NCBI GenBank assembly: GCA_018336015.1
Contig: JAGXQZ010000029.1
Span: forward strand, 1-64,000
Reading direction: 5' to 3'
DNA: 64,000 bases
From: Algoriphagus sp.
Lineage (GTDB): Bacteria > Bacteroidota > Bacteroidia > Cytophagales > Cyclobacteriaceae
The notes below the pieces were generated by a model. That model made no database searches. It was not told the origin of the DNA and was given only the letters and a program-made list of their open reading frames with translations. Below, piece by piece: positions 26,279-35,218 of the stretch. Positions within the stretch are counted from its first letter, which is position 1; every line of letters begins with the position of its first letter. The position numbers were made by a program, and so were the translations under genes.

Positions 26279-26309
26279 AAAAAATGCCTATTCAAAGGAA
26301 TAGGCATTT
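26279..26309 (-). terminator. Rho-independent terminator of the DUF1080 gene
   Basis: A perfect 12-bp stem, AAATGCCTATTC / GAATAGGCATTT with a 4-base loop, is followed on the minus strand by six T. It starts 21 bases after the stop at 26330. Confidence 0.85.
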
Positions 26310-26329
26310 AGGTTAGGAGCCTACTCTGA

Positions 26330-26956
26330 TCAATCCAAAATTTTAATTTTTACACTTCTGTAGAATATTACACTTTCTGGATCATGCGCTTGAAGAGCTA
26401 TAGTGCCTTTGTCAAATTTTTTATCACCTGCATTAGCAGGTCGTTTTGAATCCTCTGATTCATCATATTCCATTACCACCTTATCATTGATTTTGACAGT
26501 AGCCTGATCGCCATTGACAATGATATGGTAAGTATACCATTCTCCGTCATTCACATAAACATCGCGAACATCATTAAAGGAATAAAGACTACCGGATTTT
26601 CTCCAGTCACCGTGAGTTTGATTTACCTGAACCTCATAGCCTTTGTTTGGCCATCCAGTCTCTTGATAAGCTGTATGAATAAAAATTCCAGAATTAGCCT
26701 TGGGCATGGTTTTCACCTCCACCTTAAGTTCAAAATTTTTGAAATCATGATTACCTACAGGTCCATCATAAAAAGCATGTGCTCTTGGTCCATCTACTTT
26801 AATTGTTTTATCTACCACTGAGAAAGAGGAAGGATTTTCAGAAACTTTCCAACCTTCTAAATCTTTGCCATTGAAAAGCTCTACCCACTTTCCTTTTTGG
26901 GCATAGGATGAAAATGAAAGCGAACTAAATAAGAGAATTACAAAGAGATTCTTCAT
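26330..26956 (-). CDS. Exported DUF1080 protein (3-keto-disaccharide hydrolase family)
   Basis: A 208-residue secreted protein. A signal peptide (MKNLFVILLFSSLSFSSYAQ) precedes one concanavalin-like jelly-roll domain: WVELFNGKDLEGWKV, ELKVEVKTMPKANSGIFIHT, GYEVQVNQTHGDWRKSGSLYSF, GEWYTYHIIVNGDQATVKINDKVVMEY. This is the DUF1080/3-keto-disaccharide hydrolase family, which acts on oxidised sugars. The ATG at 26956 is chosen because the signal peptide starts there; the longer frame adds an improbable Tyr/Ser-rich leader. The nqr operon terminator lies just upstream, so it is a separate unit. Confidence 0.85.
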   Translation of the reverse strand: MKNLFVILLFSSLSFSSYAQKGKWVELFNGKDLEGWKVSENPSSFSVVDKTIKVDGPRAHAFYDGPVGNHDFKNFELKVEVKTMPKANSGIFIHTAYQETGWPNKGYEVQVNQTHGDWRKSGSLYSFNDVRDVYVNDGEWYTYHIIVNGDQATVKINDKVVMEYDESEDSKRPANAGDKKFDKGTIALQAHDPESVIFYRSVKIKILD

Positions 26957-27026
26957 GCGTTTGAGGTTTTGGGTTATTAAAAAGTAAGATAAATAAGAAT
27001 AGGAATAGTACAATTACCACAAATAG

Positions 27027-27057
27027 AAAAAGGCCTTGAAGATTAATCTCCAAGGCC
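27027..27057 (-). terminator. Rho-independent terminator closing the nqrABCDE operon
   Basis: On the minus strand GGCCTTGGAGA pairs with TCTTCAAGGCC (11 bp, one G-U) around TTAA, followed by TTTTTCT. It lies 27 bases after the nqrE stop, showing the operon ends without nqrF. Confidence 0.82.
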
Positions 27058-27083
27058 ATCCTAATTATTTGTTAAAACACAAA

Positions 27084-27695
27084 TTACAAATCAATACCCA
27101 TAAAGGACATGAAGGCGATACCCATCAAACCGGTTAGTAACATAGTAATGCCCAATCCTTTTAAACCACTTGGAACGTGGGAGTATTTCAATCGCTCACG
27201 AATTGCAGCTAATGCTACAATCGCTAACATAAAACCTACACCCGAACCAAATCCATATACTGCAGATTCTGCTAAGGTGTAATCCCGCTGTGCCATGAAG
27301 AGTGATCCACCCAAAATTGCACAGTTTACTGCAATCAAAGGCAAGAAAATGCCCAACTGACCATACAAGGCAGGAGCGAACTTTTCTACAACCATTTCCA
27401 CCAGCTGAACCATTGCCGCAATGATGGCAATGAACATGATAAATCTAAGGAAAGAGAGATCTATAGAGGCGAGTTCTGCACTAGCCCATGTCAGAGCACC
27501 TTCCTTAAGAACGTATTCATTCAATAACCAATTGACGGGTGTGGTTACAGCAAGTACGAATACTACAGCGGCACCTAATCCAAGTGCTGTACTCACTTTC
27601 TTTGAAACGGCAAGAAAAGAACACATTCCAAGAAAGTAGGCGAAAATCATATTGTCGATAAAAATCGACCGAATACCAAGACTGATTAATTCCAT
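27084..27695 (-). CDS. nqrE: Na+-translocating NADH:quinone reductase subunit E
   Basis: A 203-residue inner-membrane subunit with six hydrophobic helices, one of the pair (with NqrD) that lines the cation path and holds an iron centre between them. The start [33 protein letters not shown] and the Cys in [15 protein letters not shown] are typical. The ATG at 27695 is chosen over a longer frame to 27749, because it matches the family start and the longer frame overlaps nqrD. It is the last gene of the operon. Confidence 0.95.
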   Translation of the reverse strand: MELISLGIRSIFIDNMIFAYFLGMCSFLAVSKKVSTALGLGAAVVFVLAVTTPVNWLLNEYVLKEGALTWASAELASIDLSFLRFIMFIAIIAAMVQLVEMVVEKFAPALYGQLGIFLPLIAVNCAILGGSLFMAQRDYTLAESAVYGFGSGVGFMLAIVALAAIRERLKYSHVPSGLKGLGITMLLTGLMGIAFMSFMGIDL

Positions 27696-27709
27696 TTTTC
27701 GGGTAGTTA

Positions 27710-28393
27710 TTAATGTTCTACATATCCTGTTTTGGTACGCTGTACCCAAACAATTAGACCTAAGATAATAAAGGCGCCTACGGGAGTTACCATAAGACCA
27801 TTGGTAGCTAATTTAAAATCAGGACCAAAAAGACTGGAAACGTAATCAAACACCGGAATACCAAATACAGAACCAGAACCCCACAATTCACGGAAGAACG
27901 CAACGGTCAAGATAATCCAGGAATATCCAAGAGCAGAACCTAGGCCATCAAGTACAGAATCGTAAGGTTTGTTTCCAAGAGCAAAAGCTTCCAAACGACC
28001 CATTACAATACAGTTTGTAATAATCAAGCCAATGAAAACGGAAAGCTCTTTATACATATCGTATGCGAAGGCCTTCAATACTTCGGAGACCAAAGTTACC
28101 AATGTAGCTACGACAGCCAATTGAACGATGATTCGAACACGGCTTGGAATAGTATTTCTCATGAGGGATATCACAAAATTAGACATCGCAACAACGAAAA
28201 TTACCGAGATAGCCATAACCAAAGTAGGCTTCATTTGGGTAGTCACAGCCAGTGCCGAACAAATACCCAATACCTGGATTGTAATTGGATTATCATCGAT
28301 AAGAGGGTCAGTAACCAGCTTTTTCCTGCGTTTGGAAAACAGCGGTTCTGCCGGCTTATTTTCAATCGCTTTTTCTAAGGTTTCAGTACTCAT
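27710..28393 (-). CDS. nqrD: Na+-translocating NADH:quinone reductase subunit D
   Basis: A 227-residue inner-membrane subunit homologous to NqrE and RnfE. The segment [30 protein letters not shown] and [34 protein letters not shown] hold the paired Cys positions (GICSA and TNCIV) used for the intramembrane iron site. Length is slightly above the Vibrio protein because of a charged N-terminal tail. Fourteen bases separate it from nqrE. Confidence 0.95.
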   Translation of the reverse strand: MSTETLEKAIENKPAEPLFSKRRKKLVTDPLIDDNPITIQVLGICSALAVTTQMKPTLVMAISVIFVVAMSNFVISLMRNTIPSRVRIIVQLAVVATLVTLVSEVLKAFAYDMYKELSVFIGLIITNCIVMGRLEAFALGNKPYDSVLDGLGSALGYSWIILTVAFFRELWGSGSVFGIPVFDYVSSLFGPDFKLATNGLMVTPVGAFIILGLIVWVQRTKTGYVEH

Positions 28394-28421
28394 ATTTCTT
28401 ATGCTTTGAGTTGAAAATAAA

Positions 28422-29171
28422 TTATAAACCGGCTACGGCTTGATTGGAAGATTTGGATTTGATGTAGGCTTCGTAATGACCTAAATAAGCCTTCAGCATG
28501 TTGTTTACACCATTACCAGTAATAGTAGCACCAGACATCCCATCCACTTTATGAGCATCAGCAGAATAATCTTTTCCCTCACCCTTTTGCATCTGTACAG
28601 CGACCAATGCACCTGATTCATCAAAGATTTTTTTGCCTACATAACGAGATTGTACCTCTCCTTCTGTAATTCTTGCACCTAGTCCCGGAGTTTCGCTAGC
28701 ATGTGCCAAGGTAATTCCACCAATGGTGTTCATGTCTGTTTCCAAAGCGATGTAGCCCCAAATAGCATCCCAAAGTCCAGCTCCATAAAGAGGAAAAATA
28801 TAAGATTCCACAGCCTCTGGGTTACCTTCAGCATGGAACATAAACACAGGATATTGTCTTTGATCAGCCGGTCTTTTGTAATCTTTGGCAATCTCAACTT
28901 TTTCAGCCTCGATTCCAGAAATTTCCTTGCCACTTAAATCAACAACAGTAGCTGAAATTCTATTTGCATAGAAATCATTAACCTGCTGAGGTGTCATTGC
29001 TTCAATTTCACTTGCACTGATTACAGCACCCAAAATTTGCTTTTTCTTATCTAAAGCTATGGCTTCTTGCTGCAAAGGACCCAACACTTGTGAAGTTCCA
29101 GAAAGAAGTAATCCAAGAATTATCGTCAAAACGACCGAGAAGACGATAATATAGGTATTAGACTGTTGCAC
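28422..29171 (-). CDS. nqrC: Na+-translocating NADH:quinone reductase subunit C
   Basis: A 249-residue subunit with one N-terminal transmembrane helix (about residues 6-26) and a periplasmic flavin domain. The covalent FMN site is VDGMSGATITGNG, where Thr216 should carry FMN through a phosphoester bond. HASETPGLGARI is also family-typical. It begins with GTG (29171-29169) and overlaps the end of nqrB by 14 bases, which suggests coupled translation. The flavin transferase ApbE needed for this bond is not in the window. Confidence 0.94.
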   Translation of the reverse strand: MQQSNTYIIVFSVVLTIILGLLLSGTSQVLGPLQQEAIALDKKKQILGAVISASEIEAMTPQQVNDFYANRISATVVDLSGKEISGIEAEKVEIAKDYKRPADQRQYPVFMFHAEGNPEAVESYIFPLYGAGLWDAIWGYIALETDMNTIGGITLAHASETPGLGARITEGEVQSRYVGKKIFDESGALVAVQMQKGEGKDYSADAHKVDGMSGATITGNGVNNMLKAYLGHYEAYIKSKSSNQAVAGL

Positions 29172-30357
29172 GTTGTAACCTCCTTGTTTTGTTAGCTTTT
29201 ACTACATAATAATCAATAAGTGGAGCCATCACGTTCATAAAAAGAACGGCAAGCATGATACCTTCTGGATAGGCGGGATTGGTTACTCTAATGATCACAG
29301 TAAGCACACCAATCAAAATACCATATATCCATTTACCTGTCTCAGTCTGGGCAGCAGACACAGGATCAGTTGCCATGAAGACAACTCCAAATGCTAGACC
29401 TCCCATTACCAAATGGTACTGAGCGGGCATAGCCATGTACTCATTTACTGCAAGAGCATTCATCACAAGGCCCATTGCATAAGCCCCACCGAAACCACCT
29501 ACAATAATTTTCCAACTAGCCACACCTGTAGCTACTAATATCACAGCACCTACAAGTGCCATAAGGGTGGATGTTTCTCCGATAGAACCCGGAATCCAAC
29601 CCATGAACATATTAAAGAAACTGAAATCTGCTCCTAAAGAAGAATTGTGCGAAGCTAAGGCGTCCACTACAGGTGTACCTTCAACACTTGCATTGTAAGC
29701 AACGCCAAGCGCAGTTGCACCGGAGAATCCATCGACAGCAGTTTTTTCACCGAGGTAAGTCCAAACTTGATCTCCTGAAATCTGAGCAGGATAAGCGAAA
29801 TAAAGGAATGCACGGGCAGTCATGGCCACGTTGAGGATATTCATCCCCGTACCCCCAAATACTTCTTTACCTATGACAACGGCGAAAATTGTTGCCAAAG
29901 CAACCTGCCACAATGGAATGTATGGAGGCATAACCAACGCAATCAACATTCCTGATACCAGATAGCCTTCAGAAACAGGGTGATTTCGAATCACGCAAAA
30001 GGTAAATTCTGTAGCAAGACCCACTGCATAGGATACAATCAGAATTGGAAGAACAGAAAGCGCACCAAAAACAGCTTTGTCAATCAAAGTCGCTTCTTCG
30101 CCAGATGCAATGAAGTGCTGATGACCAATGTTTAGTATACCAAACAACAAAGCAGGAATCATTGCAATAACTACAGTGATCATCACCCGCTTCAAATCTG
30201 TTGCATCTTTGATTTGTGCACCTTTCGATTTGGTAATCAAATCAGGAGCAAAAGCGATCGTTCTATGGCCTTCATACAGTGTATGAAACTTTTCCCACTT
30301 GCCACCCTTTTCAAAGTTTGGCTTGATACCATCGAAGAGATTTTGTAATAACTTCAT
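29158..30357 (-). CDS. nqrB: Na+-translocating NADH:quinone reductase subunit B
   Basis: A 399-residue polytopic membrane subunit that moves Na+ and binds riboflavin and covalent FMN. The FMN motif DGFSGATALG gives Thr215 as the attachment residue. GKEVFGGTGMNILNVAMTARAFLYFAYPAQISGD and the final MAPLIDYYVVKANKTRR are highly typical. It follows nqrA after three bases. Confidence 0.96.
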   Translation of the reverse strand: MKLLQNLFDGIKPNFEKGGKWEKFHTLYEGHRTIAFAPDLITKSKGAQIKDATDLKRVMITVVIAMIPALLFGILNIGHQHFIASGEEATLIDKAVFGALSVLPILIVSYAVGLATEFTFCVIRNHPVSEGYLVSGMLIALVMPPYIPLWQVALATIFAVVIGKEVFGGTGMNILNVAMTARAFLYFAYPAQISGDQVWTYLGEKTAVDGFSGATALGVAYNASVEGTPVVDALASHNSSLGADFSFFNMFMGWIPGSIGETSTLMALVGAVILVATGVASWKIIVGGFGGAYAMGLVMNALAVNEYMAMPAQYHLVMGGLAFGVVFMATDPVSAAQTETGKWIYGILIGVLTVIIRVTNPAYPEGIMLAVLFMNVMAPLIDYYVVKANKTRRLQRATV

Positions 30358-30360
30358 ATC

Positions 30361-31710
30361 TTAACTGTACATTAATAGTTCTATCCCGTGTCTTACCAAC
30401 TCCTGCAATTCATTCTTTGAAGGATCAACAAATTCGCAAAGGGCGACGTCTTCTTCCACCAATTCGTAAAGACCAAGTTCTTCCATCTCATCAAAATCTT
30501 CTGCTACGATGGCTTTGAACAGATAGGTAGGAAGAATGTCCATAGGCATCACTTTTTCAAATACACCTGTTACTACAAAAGGACGTTCTTCACCATGCGT
30601 GTTGGTATCTACTTTGAACTCTCCTTTATTGAGGAAAGAAAGCATACCAATTGCCTTATGGAAACTTAACTTTGATGTACTTGGCTTCAACCAGCCTAAA
30701 AACTCTTCGTAATCACCTTCAGGAATAACGGTGATTTGATTTTGATAGAATCCCAAAAACCCATCCGGGTTAATTTTTTCTCCTGTCAGAACATTACCTG
30801 AAATCACACGAACGTGTCCAGAGTTTAGATTTCCTTTGACAAAGGAGGAAACATTTGCCCCAACATAAGTTTTTACATAACCCGTTTTTGTAAGTTCTGA
30901 ACCCGTCAAAGCAATCATTTTAGAGGAGTCATAGACACCTTCCAAAACTGCCTTACCGATTTGCACTACTCCAAAAGGACTTACTGTCCAAGCAATATCA
31001 CCTTTGTTGATAGGATCTAAATGATGAATCTGAGTTCCCACATTACCGGCAGGATGTGGACCAGAAAACTGATTGATTTGTGCATTTTTCACACCGGAGA
31101 AGACAGCAGGTACTGCCTTTGATCCATCTACATTAAGATGAACTTTTCCCTTGGTCAGTTTTGCCAATGCATCAATACCAGCTTGGAAGTACTTCTCCTC
31201 ACCCTTTAAAGCAAACCCAAAGTCGGGAGCCAAAGGGTGCGTATCAAAAGCAGAAACGAAAATAGCTTTTGGAGAATCTGAAGGATTCGCTACAATACCA
31301 AATGGTCTTTGGATGATATTTGGCCATACACCTGTAGATGCAAGCTTAGCAGCAAGTGCATCTCGATCTAGGTTTAGGTCAATTTTTCCAAAATTTTCGT
31401 GGGTGACCGTTTGATCAGCAAGAATCTTGATTTCAAGGAGCTTTCTTTTCTCACCTCGCTTGATTTCTACGATTTCCCCGGATACCGGCGCTGCATAAAT
31501 AACCTGATCCAATGCTTTGTCAATCAGGATGGGAGTACCGGCTTTCACCGTATCTCCTTCGTTCACAAGGACTTTAGGACGCTGCATCCCAAGGAAGTCC
31601 GTTGGCTTAATGGCGAAGGTCGCCGCCGGTGCAAAGTTGGCTACCTCCAAAGGAGCTTTTCCAACAAGCTTCAGGTCGAAACCTTTCTTAAGCTTCACTA
31701 TTTTAGACAT
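30361..31710 (-). CDS. nqrA: Na+-translocating NADH:quinone reductase subunit A
   Basis: A 449-residue peripheral, cytoplasmic-side subunit of the Na+ pump that couples NADH oxidation to sodium export. Features include the N-terminal MSKIVKLKKGFDLKLVGKA, the barrel-sandwich segment IYAAPVSGEIVEIKRGEKRKLLEI, and GPHPAGNVGTQIHHLDPI. The C-terminus has CEFVDPSKNELQELVRHGIE. The ATG at 31710 is preferred over a longer frame to 31749, since a perfect -7 element (TAGATTTG) spans the longer frame's first codon. First gene of nqrABCDE. Confidence 0.95.
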   Translation of the reverse strand: MSKIVKLKKGFDLKLVGKAPLEVANFAPAATFAIKPTDFLGMQRPKVLVNEGDTVKAGTPILIDKALDQVIYAAPVSGEIVEIKRGEKRKLLEIKILADQTVTHENFGKIDLNLDRDALAAKLASTGVWPNIIQRPFGIVANPSDSPKAIFVSAFDTHPLAPDFGFALKGEEKYFQAGIDALAKLTKGKVHLNVDGSKAVPAVFSGVKNAQINQFSGPHPAGNVGTQIHHLDPINKGDIAWTVSPFGVVQIGKAVLEGVYDSSKMIALTGSELTKTGYVKTYVGANVSSFVKGNLNSGHVRVISGNVLTGEKINPDGFLGFYQNQITVIPEGDYEEFLGWLKPSTSKLSFHKAIGMLSFLNKGEFKVDTNTHGEERPFVVTGVFEKVMPMDILPTYLFKAIVAEDFDEMEELGLYELVEEDVALCEFVDPSKNELQELVRHGIELLMYS

Positions 31711-31746
31711 ATCTGTTTTTGAACTATGAGCTTTTGAAAAACGCCC

Positions 31747-31754
31747 CAAATCTA
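31747..31754 (-). promoter_or_regulatory. -7 promoter element of the nqr operon
   Basis: Minus-strand TAGATTTG (perfect TAnnTTTG) lies 36 bases before the nqrA ATG at 31710. Confidence 0.55.
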
Positions 31755-31841
31755 AAGAAAAACCTTTTGATATGGAGCTTTGGTCACATTTATTGTTCGA
31801 ACTTTTGATTAATCGGACAGGCGGTGAAAATCAATTGGGAA

Positions 31842-32738
31842 TTAGGCTTGAAGGAACTTTTCCTCCATAATTTCCACATGTGCTTTTACCTGCTCCATCA
31901 GCCACATCGGGGTAGATGTAGCCCCACAGATTCCCACCTTGTCTGTGGCATGAAACCACTCAGGATCCACCTCTGTTTCGTTTTCAATGAAATAACTTCT
32001 GGAATTTTCATTTAGACAGACTTGATAGAGTGCTTTTCCATTTGAGCTTTTCTTGCCAGACACAAACAAGACTACATCATTTTCCTGAGCAAAACGCTGC
32101 AATTGAGGCTCTCTGTTGGATACTTGCCTGCAAATCGAGTCGTTCGCATTAAAGTCCAATTCGGTAAAGTCCCCTTTGGCTAGCTTGATCCGATCCTCGA
32201 TTTTTTGAGACAACTCGTAGAAGCCTTTTGTACTTTTGGTAGTTTGGCTAAAAAGAGTCACCGGCTTGTTGTAATCTATTTTATCCAAATCCGAATCTTC
32301 CATGACTACGATGGCTTTTTCCAAGGTCTGACCTGTAAGCCCAATTACCTCAGCATGACCCTTTTTGCCATAAATGACTATCTGCCCGTTTTCTTTTTCC
32401 ATTTTGTCAAATGCATTTTTGACGCGGTGCTGGAGTTTCAATACCACTGGACAGGATGCATCTATTAGCTCAATGTTGTTTTCGATCGCAGTTTTATAAG
32501 TTTCCGGCGGTTCACCATGTGCTCTAATCAGCACTTTGCAATTGGTAAGCTCATGGAGCTGGTCTCGGTCTATTACGACAAGCCCCTTTTCTCTTAGACG
32601 CTTCACCTCCATATCGTTATGGACAATGTCCCCAAGGCAATACAGCAGATCGCTGTGTTCCATTTCATCCTCGGCCATTTTGATGGCAAACTCGACTCCG
32701 AAACAGTAGCCCGAATTTTTATCAATGGTTACCTGCAT
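31842..32738 (-). CDS. ispH: 4-hydroxy-3-methylbut-2-enyl diphosphate reductase
   Basis: A 298-residue iron-sulfur enzyme, the last step of the MEP pathway, making isopentenyl and dimethylallyl diphosphate. The three cluster cysteines are in place: Cys12 (SGYCFGVEFAI), Cys96 (DASCPVV) and Cys203 (DSICRQVSNRE). His40 (DIVHN) and His74 (RAHGEPP) bind substrate. It overlaps the end of cmk by 17 bases, so the two form an operon. Its product feeds the polyprenyl synthase encoded at 15.5 kb. Confidence 0.96.
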   Translation of the reverse strand: MQVTIDKNSGYCFGVEFAIKMAEDEMEHSDLLYCLGDIVHNDMEVKRLREKGLVVIDRDQLHELTNCKVLIRAHGEPPETYKTAIENNIELIDASCPVVLKLQHRVKNAFDKMEKENGQIVIYGKKGHAEVIGLTGQTLEKAIVVMEDSDLDKIDYNKPVTLFSQTTKSTKGFYELSQKIEDRIKLAKGDFTELDFNANDSICRQVSNREPQLQRFAQENDVVLFVSGKKSSNGKALYQVCLNENSRSYFIENETEVDPEWFHATDKVGICGATSTPMWLMEQVKAHVEIMEEKFLQA

Positions 32739-33426
32739 AATCCTTTTCTTTTTCGATGACTTCCTTGGCTAGAGCTACAATCTGTGCGACTTGCTCAGTG
32801 AAAGTCAGATTACTCGTATCTATTTCTACTGCGTCGGGCATTTTGGTAAGTGGACTTTCCGATCGTGAGGAATCAACCCTGTCTCGCTCTGCCAGGTTCG
32901 TCTTGATTTCTTCCAAATCAATCATTTCACCCTTTTCTAGCAGTTCTTGCTGCCTCCTATAAGCTCTGGTCTCAAGATCAGCTGTCATAAAAATCTTCAA
33001 CTCAGCCTGTGGAAAAACTACCGAACCTATATCTCTCCCATCCATAACTACTCCCTTTTTCCTGCCCAATCGTTGCTGCTGAGCAACCAATTCTTTTCGG
33101 ATTTCTTTAATTGTAGCCACTTCACTTACACGTTCCGATACGCGCATGGTTCGGATTTCATCCTCTACATTTAGTCCGTTGAGATAGGTTTCTTGTTTTT
33201 GGGTATCCGGATTAATTTGAAACGAAATCTCCATGGAATTCAGTGCTTTTTCCACCTCGTGGGGATTAGAAGGGGAAAGAAAATTGTTCAAAAAATGAAG
33301 GGTCGCTGCCCTGTACATCGCTCCCGAGTCAATGTAGGTAAAACCTAAATCCTTGGCCACTGCTTTTGCCGTTGAACTTTTACCACATCCCGAGTACCCG
33401 TCTATCGCAATGACAATTTTACCCAT
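32722..33426 (-). CDS. cmk: Cytidylate kinase
   Basis: A 234-residue P-loop kinase that phosphorylates CMP and dCMP. The Walker A motif is AIDGYSGCGKSSTAK. YIDSGAMYRAATLHFL binds the nucleotide, and KKGVVMDGRDIGSVVFPQAELKIFMTAD is the family core with the lid following. The ATG at 33426 is used; a TTG immediately before it gives one extra residue in the longer frame. It is upstream of and overlaps ispH. A -7 element lies 37 bases upstream. Confidence 0.95.
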   Translation of the reverse strand: MGKIVIAIDGYSGCGKSSTAKAVAKDLGFTYIDSGAMYRAATLHFLNNFLSPSNPHEVEKALNSMEISFQINPDTQKQETYLNGLNVEDEIRTMRVSERVSEVATIKEIRKELVAQQQRLGRKKGVVMDGRDIGSVVFPQAELKIFMTADLETRAYRRQQELLEKGEMIDLEEIKTNLAERDRVDSSRSESPLTKMPDAVEIDTSNLTFTEQVAQIVALAKEVIEKEKDYAGNH

Positions 33427-33462
33427 CAAAAAACCTGTCTTGGTTTACCTCTTAATTTTCGG

Positions 33463-33470
33463 CAAATATA
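33463..33470 (-). promoter_or_regulatory. -7 promoter element of cmk-ispH
   Basis: Minus-strand TATATTTG (perfect TAnnTTTG) lies 37 bases before the cmk ATG at 33426. Confidence 0.55.
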
Positions 33471-33556
33471 GTAGTTTTAATCTTAAACCATCCCGAAAGC
33501 CTCCCTACACTGGGAGTAAATAGTCTTGAAATTCACTGATTTTTATCAATCCACCC

Positions 33557-35179
33557 ATGAATATACTAGCCAACTTAGTAGACATCCCTAGCAAAAAGAT
33601 TTACCCCGCCAAAGTGACTGTAGTGGAAGGAAGAATCGCTCAAATCCAAGAAATCCAACCCGATAAAGAGCTCCCTTTTTTAATGCCGGGATTTATCGAT
33701 GCCCACGTTCACGTGGAGTCTTCCATGCTGGTTCCTTCGGAATTTGCCCGCCTTGCGGTGGTGCAAGGAACGGTCGCCACGATCTCAGACCCCCACGAGA
33801 TCGCCAATGTCTGCGGCATGCAAGGCGTAGAATACATGATCGAAAACGGCAAACAGGTGCCTTTCCACTTTTTTTTCGGCGCGCCTTCCTGCGTACCGGC
33901 CACTCCTTTTGAAACCGCCGGAGGAGAAATCAATGCTGCCGATATCGAAAATCTGATGGCTCGACCCGAGATTCTTTACTTGGCCGAAATGATGAACTGG
34001 CCGGGAACTGTCAATCTGGATCCTATAGTCATGGAAAAAATCCGGATTGCTCAGAAATATACCAAACCGATCGATGGACACGCGCCCGGCCTGATGGAGG
34101 AACTGGCAGAAAAATATGTATCCGCAGGGCCAAGCACGGATCACGAATGCTTTACCTATGCCGAAGCCTTGGGCAAAATCAAGCTCGGGATGAAAATCTC
34201 CATTCGGGAAGGTTCGGCCGCCAAAAACTTTGAAGCCCTTATTGATTTGATTGATGAGTATCCGGAGATGATCATGTTTTGCTCCGACGACAAGCATCCC
34301 GACAATCTGGCCATCAGTCATATCAATGAACTCGCCGCCCGAGCAATTGCCAAGGGAAAAGACGTGTTTGACGTGCTGAGAGCAGCCTGCCTCAATCCCA
34401 TTGCTCACTATTCCTTACCGGTAGGTCAAGTCCGGGAAGGGGATCCTGCTGATTTTATTTTGGTAAAAGATCTGGAACAGTTTGAGGTCCTTACCACCTA
34501 TATCAAAGGACAAAAAGTAGCCGAAAACGGAAAGACGCTGATTCCCCGAGTCAACAATGAGGTGATCAATAATTTCAATACCTCGCTGAAAAAACCGGAA
34601 GATTTTCAACTCTACGCCTCCGGCACAAAAGTAAGGTTAATCGAAGCTCTCGACGGGCAACTGATTACGCCTGGGATCGAGGGGGAAATTTTGATCCGGG
34701 ATGGCTTTGCGGAATCCAATTCAGAAAAAGACATTCTGAAAATCACCGTGGTCAACCGCTATCAGGACGCTCCTCCTGCGGTAGCTTTTATCAAAAACTT
34801 TGGATTAAAAACCGGAGCCATTGCTTCTTCAGTCGGACATGATTCTCATAATATCATTGCCGTGGGAATCGATGACGTCTCTATCTGCAGAGCGGTGAAT
34901 CTCCTGATCAAAGCAAAAGGCGGGATTTCGGCAGTTTCGGAAAAAAAAGAGAAAGTGCTCGCGCTACCTGTAGGAGGGATCATGTCACCGGAAGACGGCT
35001 ATCAGGTGGCAGAAGCCTATACCCGAATCGACCGGATGGCCAAGGAAATGGGTTCTAGCCTGAATTCCCCCTTCATGACCCTGAGCTTTATGGCCTTGCT
35101 GGTGATTCCGGATTTGAAATTGAGTGATAAAGGTTTGTTTGATGGGAAGAGATTTGAGTTTGCGGAGGTGTTTTTTTGA
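33557..35179 (+). CDS. ade: Adenine deaminase
   Basis: A 540-residue metal-dependent amidohydrolase that converts adenine to hypoxanthine. The metal site begins PGFIDAHVHVESSML (HxH), followed by TISDPHEIANVCG and IDGHAPGL; FCSDDKHPDNL carries the second metal Asp. The C-terminal half (VVNRY...GAIASSVGHDSHNIIAVG...GGI) is the adenine-deaminase-specific domain that separates it from other amidohydrolases. The hypoxanthine produced can be salvaged by Hpt (45 kb). It is monocistronic and shares a terminator hairpin with convergent prfC. Confidence 0.95.
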   Translation: MNILANLVDIPSKKIYPAKVTVVEGRIAQIQEIQPDKELPFLMPGFIDAHVHVESSMLVPSEFARLAVVQGTVATISDPHEIANVCGMQGVEYMIENGKQVPFHFFFGAPSCVPATPFETAGGEINAADIENLMARPEILYLAEMMNWPGTVNLDPIVMEKIRIAQKYTKPIDGHAPGLMEELAEKYVSAGPSTDHECFTYAEALGKIKLGMKISIREGSAAKNFEALIDLIDEYPEMIMFCSDDKHPDNLAISHINELAARAIAKGKDVFDVLRAACLNPIAHYSLPVGQVREGDPADFILVKDLEQFEVLTTYIKGQKVAENGKTLIPRVNNEVINNFNTSLKKPEDFQLYASGTKVRLIEALDGQLITPGIEGEILIRDGFAESNSEKDILKITVVNRYQDAPPAVAFIKNFGLKTGAIASSVGHDSHNIIAVGIDDVSICRAVNLLIKAKGGISAVSEKKEKVLALPVGGIMSPEDGYQVAEAYTRIDRMAKEMGSSLNSPFMTLSFMALLVIPDLKLSDKGLFDGKRFEFAEVFF

Positions 35180-35181
35180 AA

Positions 35182-35214
35182 AAACCCTCCAAAAGATTAA
35201 ATCTGGAGGGGTTT
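35182..35214. terminator. Bidirectional terminator between ade and prfC
   Basis: AAACCCTCCA pairs with TGGAGGG(G)TTT around a 12-base AT-rich loop, with A-rich and T-rich flanks on both sides. It fills the 39-base gap between the two convergent stop codons. Confidence 0.7.
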
Positions 35215-35218
35215 CCTT

